Shown here: positions 62,407-64,000 of the stretch, in pieces
How the letters are laid out: every line of letters starts with the position of its first letter
How positions within the stretch are numbered: position 1 is the first letter of the stretch
Source: Flavobacterium sp. 9AF
GTDB lineage: Bacteria > Bacteroidota > Bacteroidia > Flavobacteriales > Flavobacteriaceae
Reading direction: 5' to 3'
Assembly: GCF_902506265.1 (NCBI RefSeq)
Contig: NZ_LR733556.1
Location: 1,543,871 to 1,607,870, forward strand
DNA: 64,000 nt
The notes under the pieces: generated by a model
Told to the model about the DNA's origin: nothing
Database searches by the model: none
The model's input: the letters and a program-made list of their open reading frames with translations, nothing else
Translations under genes and position numbers: made by a program

Positions 62407-62838
62407 ATGTCATTTTCAGATTTATTTGATAACGAATTTAAAAATAGAAACAAAGGACATTTTTCAGCTATTGTAAGAGTTGCTTTATCTGATGGTGCCT
62501 TAACAGTAGAAGAAAAAGAATTTTTAGATAAATTAGCTACAAGATTAGAAATTTCTGCCTCTGAGTATGAAGAAATTTTAGAAAACCCTACAAAATACCC
62601 AATCAATCCACCTGTATTACATTTAAACAGATTAGAAAGATTATATGATTTAGCAAGAATGGTTTATGCAGATCATGTATTAGGCCCAAAACAAAAACAA
62701 ATTTTAACTCGTTTTGCTTTAGCGTTAGGATTTACACCGAGTAATGTAAATTATATTGTAGACAAAGCATTATCATTACTTATATTAAATGTTGATTTAG
62801 ATACTTTCATTTACGAAATGCAACATATGAATAAATAA
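62407..62838 (+). CDS. TerB-like protein
   Basis: 143 residues from MSFSDLFDNEFKNRNKGHFSA at 62407; an earlier ATG at 62350 gives a hydrophobic, unrelated leader. All alpha. The TerB-like pattern is VRVALSDGALTVEEKEFLDKLATRLEISASEYEEI, then YDLARMVYADHVLGPKQKQILTRFALALGF. TerB-family proteins bind divalent metals through the acidic residues of the first block; the cellular role is unknown, and no other ter gene is nearby. It shares a terminator with fbp. Confidence 0.82.
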   Translation: MSFSDLFDNEFKNRNKGHFSAIVRVALSDGALTVEEKEFLDKLATRLEISASEYEEILENPTKYPINPPVLHLNRLERLYDLARMVYADHVLGPKQKQILTRFALALGFTPSNVNYIVDKALSLLILNVDLDTFIYEMQHMNK

Positions 62839-62872
62839 AAAAATAGCTCTGAAAATTCAGAGCTATTTTTTT
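62837..62872. terminator. Bidirectional terminator between TerB-like gene and fbp
   Basis: AAAAAAATAGCTCTG (62837-62851) pairs with CAGAGCTATTTTTTT (62858-62872) around AAAATT. The A-run and T-run let it serve the + strand TerB-like gene and the minus strand fbp gene, whose stop codon it touches. Confidence 0.92.
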
Positions 62873-63875
62873 AAGGCTTTTTCATAAATTCTTCTGCTTT
62901 TTCAACCATATTTTTACTTCCACAGAAAAAAGGTACCCGTTGATGTAATTCTTTTGGTTCTAATTCCATAATTCTATTAAAGCCATCAGAGGCTTTTCCT
63001 CCAGCTTGTTCTGCTAAAAATGCCATAGGATTACATTCATACAATAATCTAAGTTTGCCATTAGGTGCTTTAGAGCTAGTCGGATAAATATAAATACCTC
63101 CTTTTATCATATTTCTATGAAAATCGGACACTAAACTTCCAATATAGCGAGAGGTATAAGGTCGATCTCCTTCTTCCATTTGACAATATTTTAAATAGTT
63201 TTTTACCCCTTGAGGAAAATGAATGTAATTTCCTTCATTTATAGAGTATATTTTACCATCAGGTGTGAACTGCATATTTGGATGGGACAAATAAAAAGTT
63301 CCAATAGCAGGATTTAATGTAAAACCATTAACACCATGACCAGTTGTATACACTAACATGGTAGAAGTGCCATAAATAACATAACCTGCAGCTACTTGAT
63401 TGATGCCTGGTTGTAAAAAATCTTCTAACTGAACAGGTGTTCCCATTGGAGTAATTCTTCTGTAAACCGAAAATATTGTCCCTACAGAAACATTTACATC
63501 AATATTTGAAGAGCCATCTAACGGATCCATTAAAACCACATATTTATTATTATGTCCTTGATCTGAACCTGCTACGGTAATAAAATCATCATTTTCTTCT
63601 GATGCAATGCCACAAACAATCTCTCTATTAATTAGGGTTTGGATAAAAGTTTCGTTAGCAAAAACGTCAAGTTTTTGTTGATCCTCACCTTGAATATTTT
63701 GTTCTCCAGCTGCGCCTACTATATCTACTAAACCAGCTTTATTAACTTTATAATTTACAACTTTTGCTGCTAAACGTATAGAATTGATTATACGAGATAA
63801 TTCTCCAGTAGAATATTGAAAAGAATTTTGATTTTCAATAATAAATTCACCAAGGGTTCTGTTTTTTTCTTCCAT
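62871..63875 (-). CDS. fbp: Fructose-1,6-bisphosphatase class I
   Basis: 334 residues, normal length. Metal and substrate blocks: [12 protein letters not shown] (Glu), [26 protein letters not shown] (Asp-Pro-Leu-Asp-Gly-Ser-Ser), [22 protein letters not shown], and [24 protein letters not shown] near the AMP/substrate Tyr and Lys positions, with [21 protein letters not shown]. The enzyme hydrolyses fructose-1,6-bisphosphate for gluconeogenesis. A near-consensus -7 word (GATATTTG, minus strand, 63915-63908) lies 33 bp upstream of the ATG at 63875. It is the last gene in the window; 63876-64000 contains no other gene. Confidence 0.96.
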   Translation of the reverse strand: MEEKNRTLGEFIIENQNSFQYSTGELSRIINSIRLAAKVVNYKVNKAGLVDIVGAAGEQNIQGEDQQKLDVFANETFIQTLINREIVCGIASEENDDFITVAGSDQGHNNKYVVLMDPLDGSSNIDVNVSVGTIFSVYRRITPMGTPVQLEDFLQPGINQVAAGYVIYGTSTMLVYTTGHGVNGFTLNPAIGTFYLSHPNMQFTPDGKIYSINEGNYIHFPQGVKNYLKYCQMEEGDRPYTSRYIGSLVSDFHRNMIKGGIYIYPTSSKAPNGKLRLLYECNPMAFLAEQAGGKASDGFNRIMELEPKELHQRVPFFCGSKNMVEKAEEFMKKP

Positions 63876-64000
63876 TTTACGAAATCGATGTAGTTGTGTT
63901 TAAGTGGCAAATATCGCACTTTTTATAATAATTAAATATAGAAATAAATACTAAAATTTTATGTGAAAAAAATTTAAAACAAAATACATAAATATAAAAC

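Noticed and set aside
1..64000. CRISPR arrays, rRNA genes, prophage or complete insertion sequences
   Set aside because: No regularly spaced repeats, rRNA stretches, integrase, transposase or phage structural gene sets were found. The S74 protein has a signal peptide and no phage neighbours.

Overview
The window comes from a low-GC, AT-rich member of the Bacteroidota, almost certainly family Flavobacteriaceae and close to Flavobacterium. The evidence is the family content (YaiO-type TPR/beta-barrel protein, DUF3109, MarC, TANFOR-like surface protein, LytTR regulators, M56/TonB proteins, DnaE with an N-terminal exonuclease, long alanine/glutamate-rich S16 tail), start sites without Shine-Dalgarno sequences, and many promoters with the Bacteroidota -7 element TAnnTTTG. 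No prophage, CRISPR array, rRNA operon or complete insertion sequence was seen.

Layout. 1-9474: an apparent envelope/exopolysaccharide locus. It holds a large membrane protein (5' end outside the window), a secreted Ig-like protein and a membrane-anchored GH5-like glycosidase, all translationally coupled, then a convergent GT4 glycosyltransferase, two tandem STAS proteins and a TPR plus outer-membrane-barrel protein. 9677-16536: a tight seven-gene signalling operon on the minus strand that combines an H-NOX haem sensor, a histidine kinase with an N-terminal HNOBA-like region, a FIST (NosP-type) protein, a second kinase, an HPt protein and two response regulators. 16721-23896: PH/SHOCT protein, MmcQ/YjbR protein and glutamate synthase (gltB, gltD). 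23947-26737: BlaI-like repressor, M56/TonB sensor and TPR protein, with three palindromic operator candidates. 26853-27786: DUF456 protein and two identical tRNA-Asp genes. 27873-34245: DUF58 protein, a large S74 tail-fibre-like surface protein, and a divergent LytTR regulator with a TPR-histidine kinase. 34299-42545: an operon for three exported or outer-membrane proteins (barrel, TANFOR-like giant, FN3 protein). 42870-48500: thioredoxin, a secreted peroxiredoxin-like protein and DNA polymerase III alpha. 48674-53404: lipoprotein, then rpsP-rimM-(four-helix-bundle gene)-trmN6, dGTPase and a small protein. 53514-57205: class Ia ribonucleotide reductase. 57473-63875: DUF3109, MarC, a small membrane protein, a reduced FAD protein, HupE/dCMP deaminase/CtpA operon, TerB-like protein and fructose-1,6-bisphosphatase.

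How the genes fit together. Deoxynucleotide supply is over-represented (nrdA, nrdB, dgt, dCMP deaminase, with dnaE nearby). The most distinctive unit is the H-NOX/FIST phosphorelay: two different candidate nitric-oxide-sensing modules appear to feed one His-Asp-His-Asp chain ending in a LytTR DNA-binding regulator. A 9-10 bp motif in direct repeats with 20-21 bp period occurs at three places close to the two LytTR loci and is a candidate regulatory site. An inverted repeat around the four-helix-bundle gene suggests a small cassette inserted into a conserved translation operon. All functional statements rest on reading motifs and family knowledge; no database search was run.
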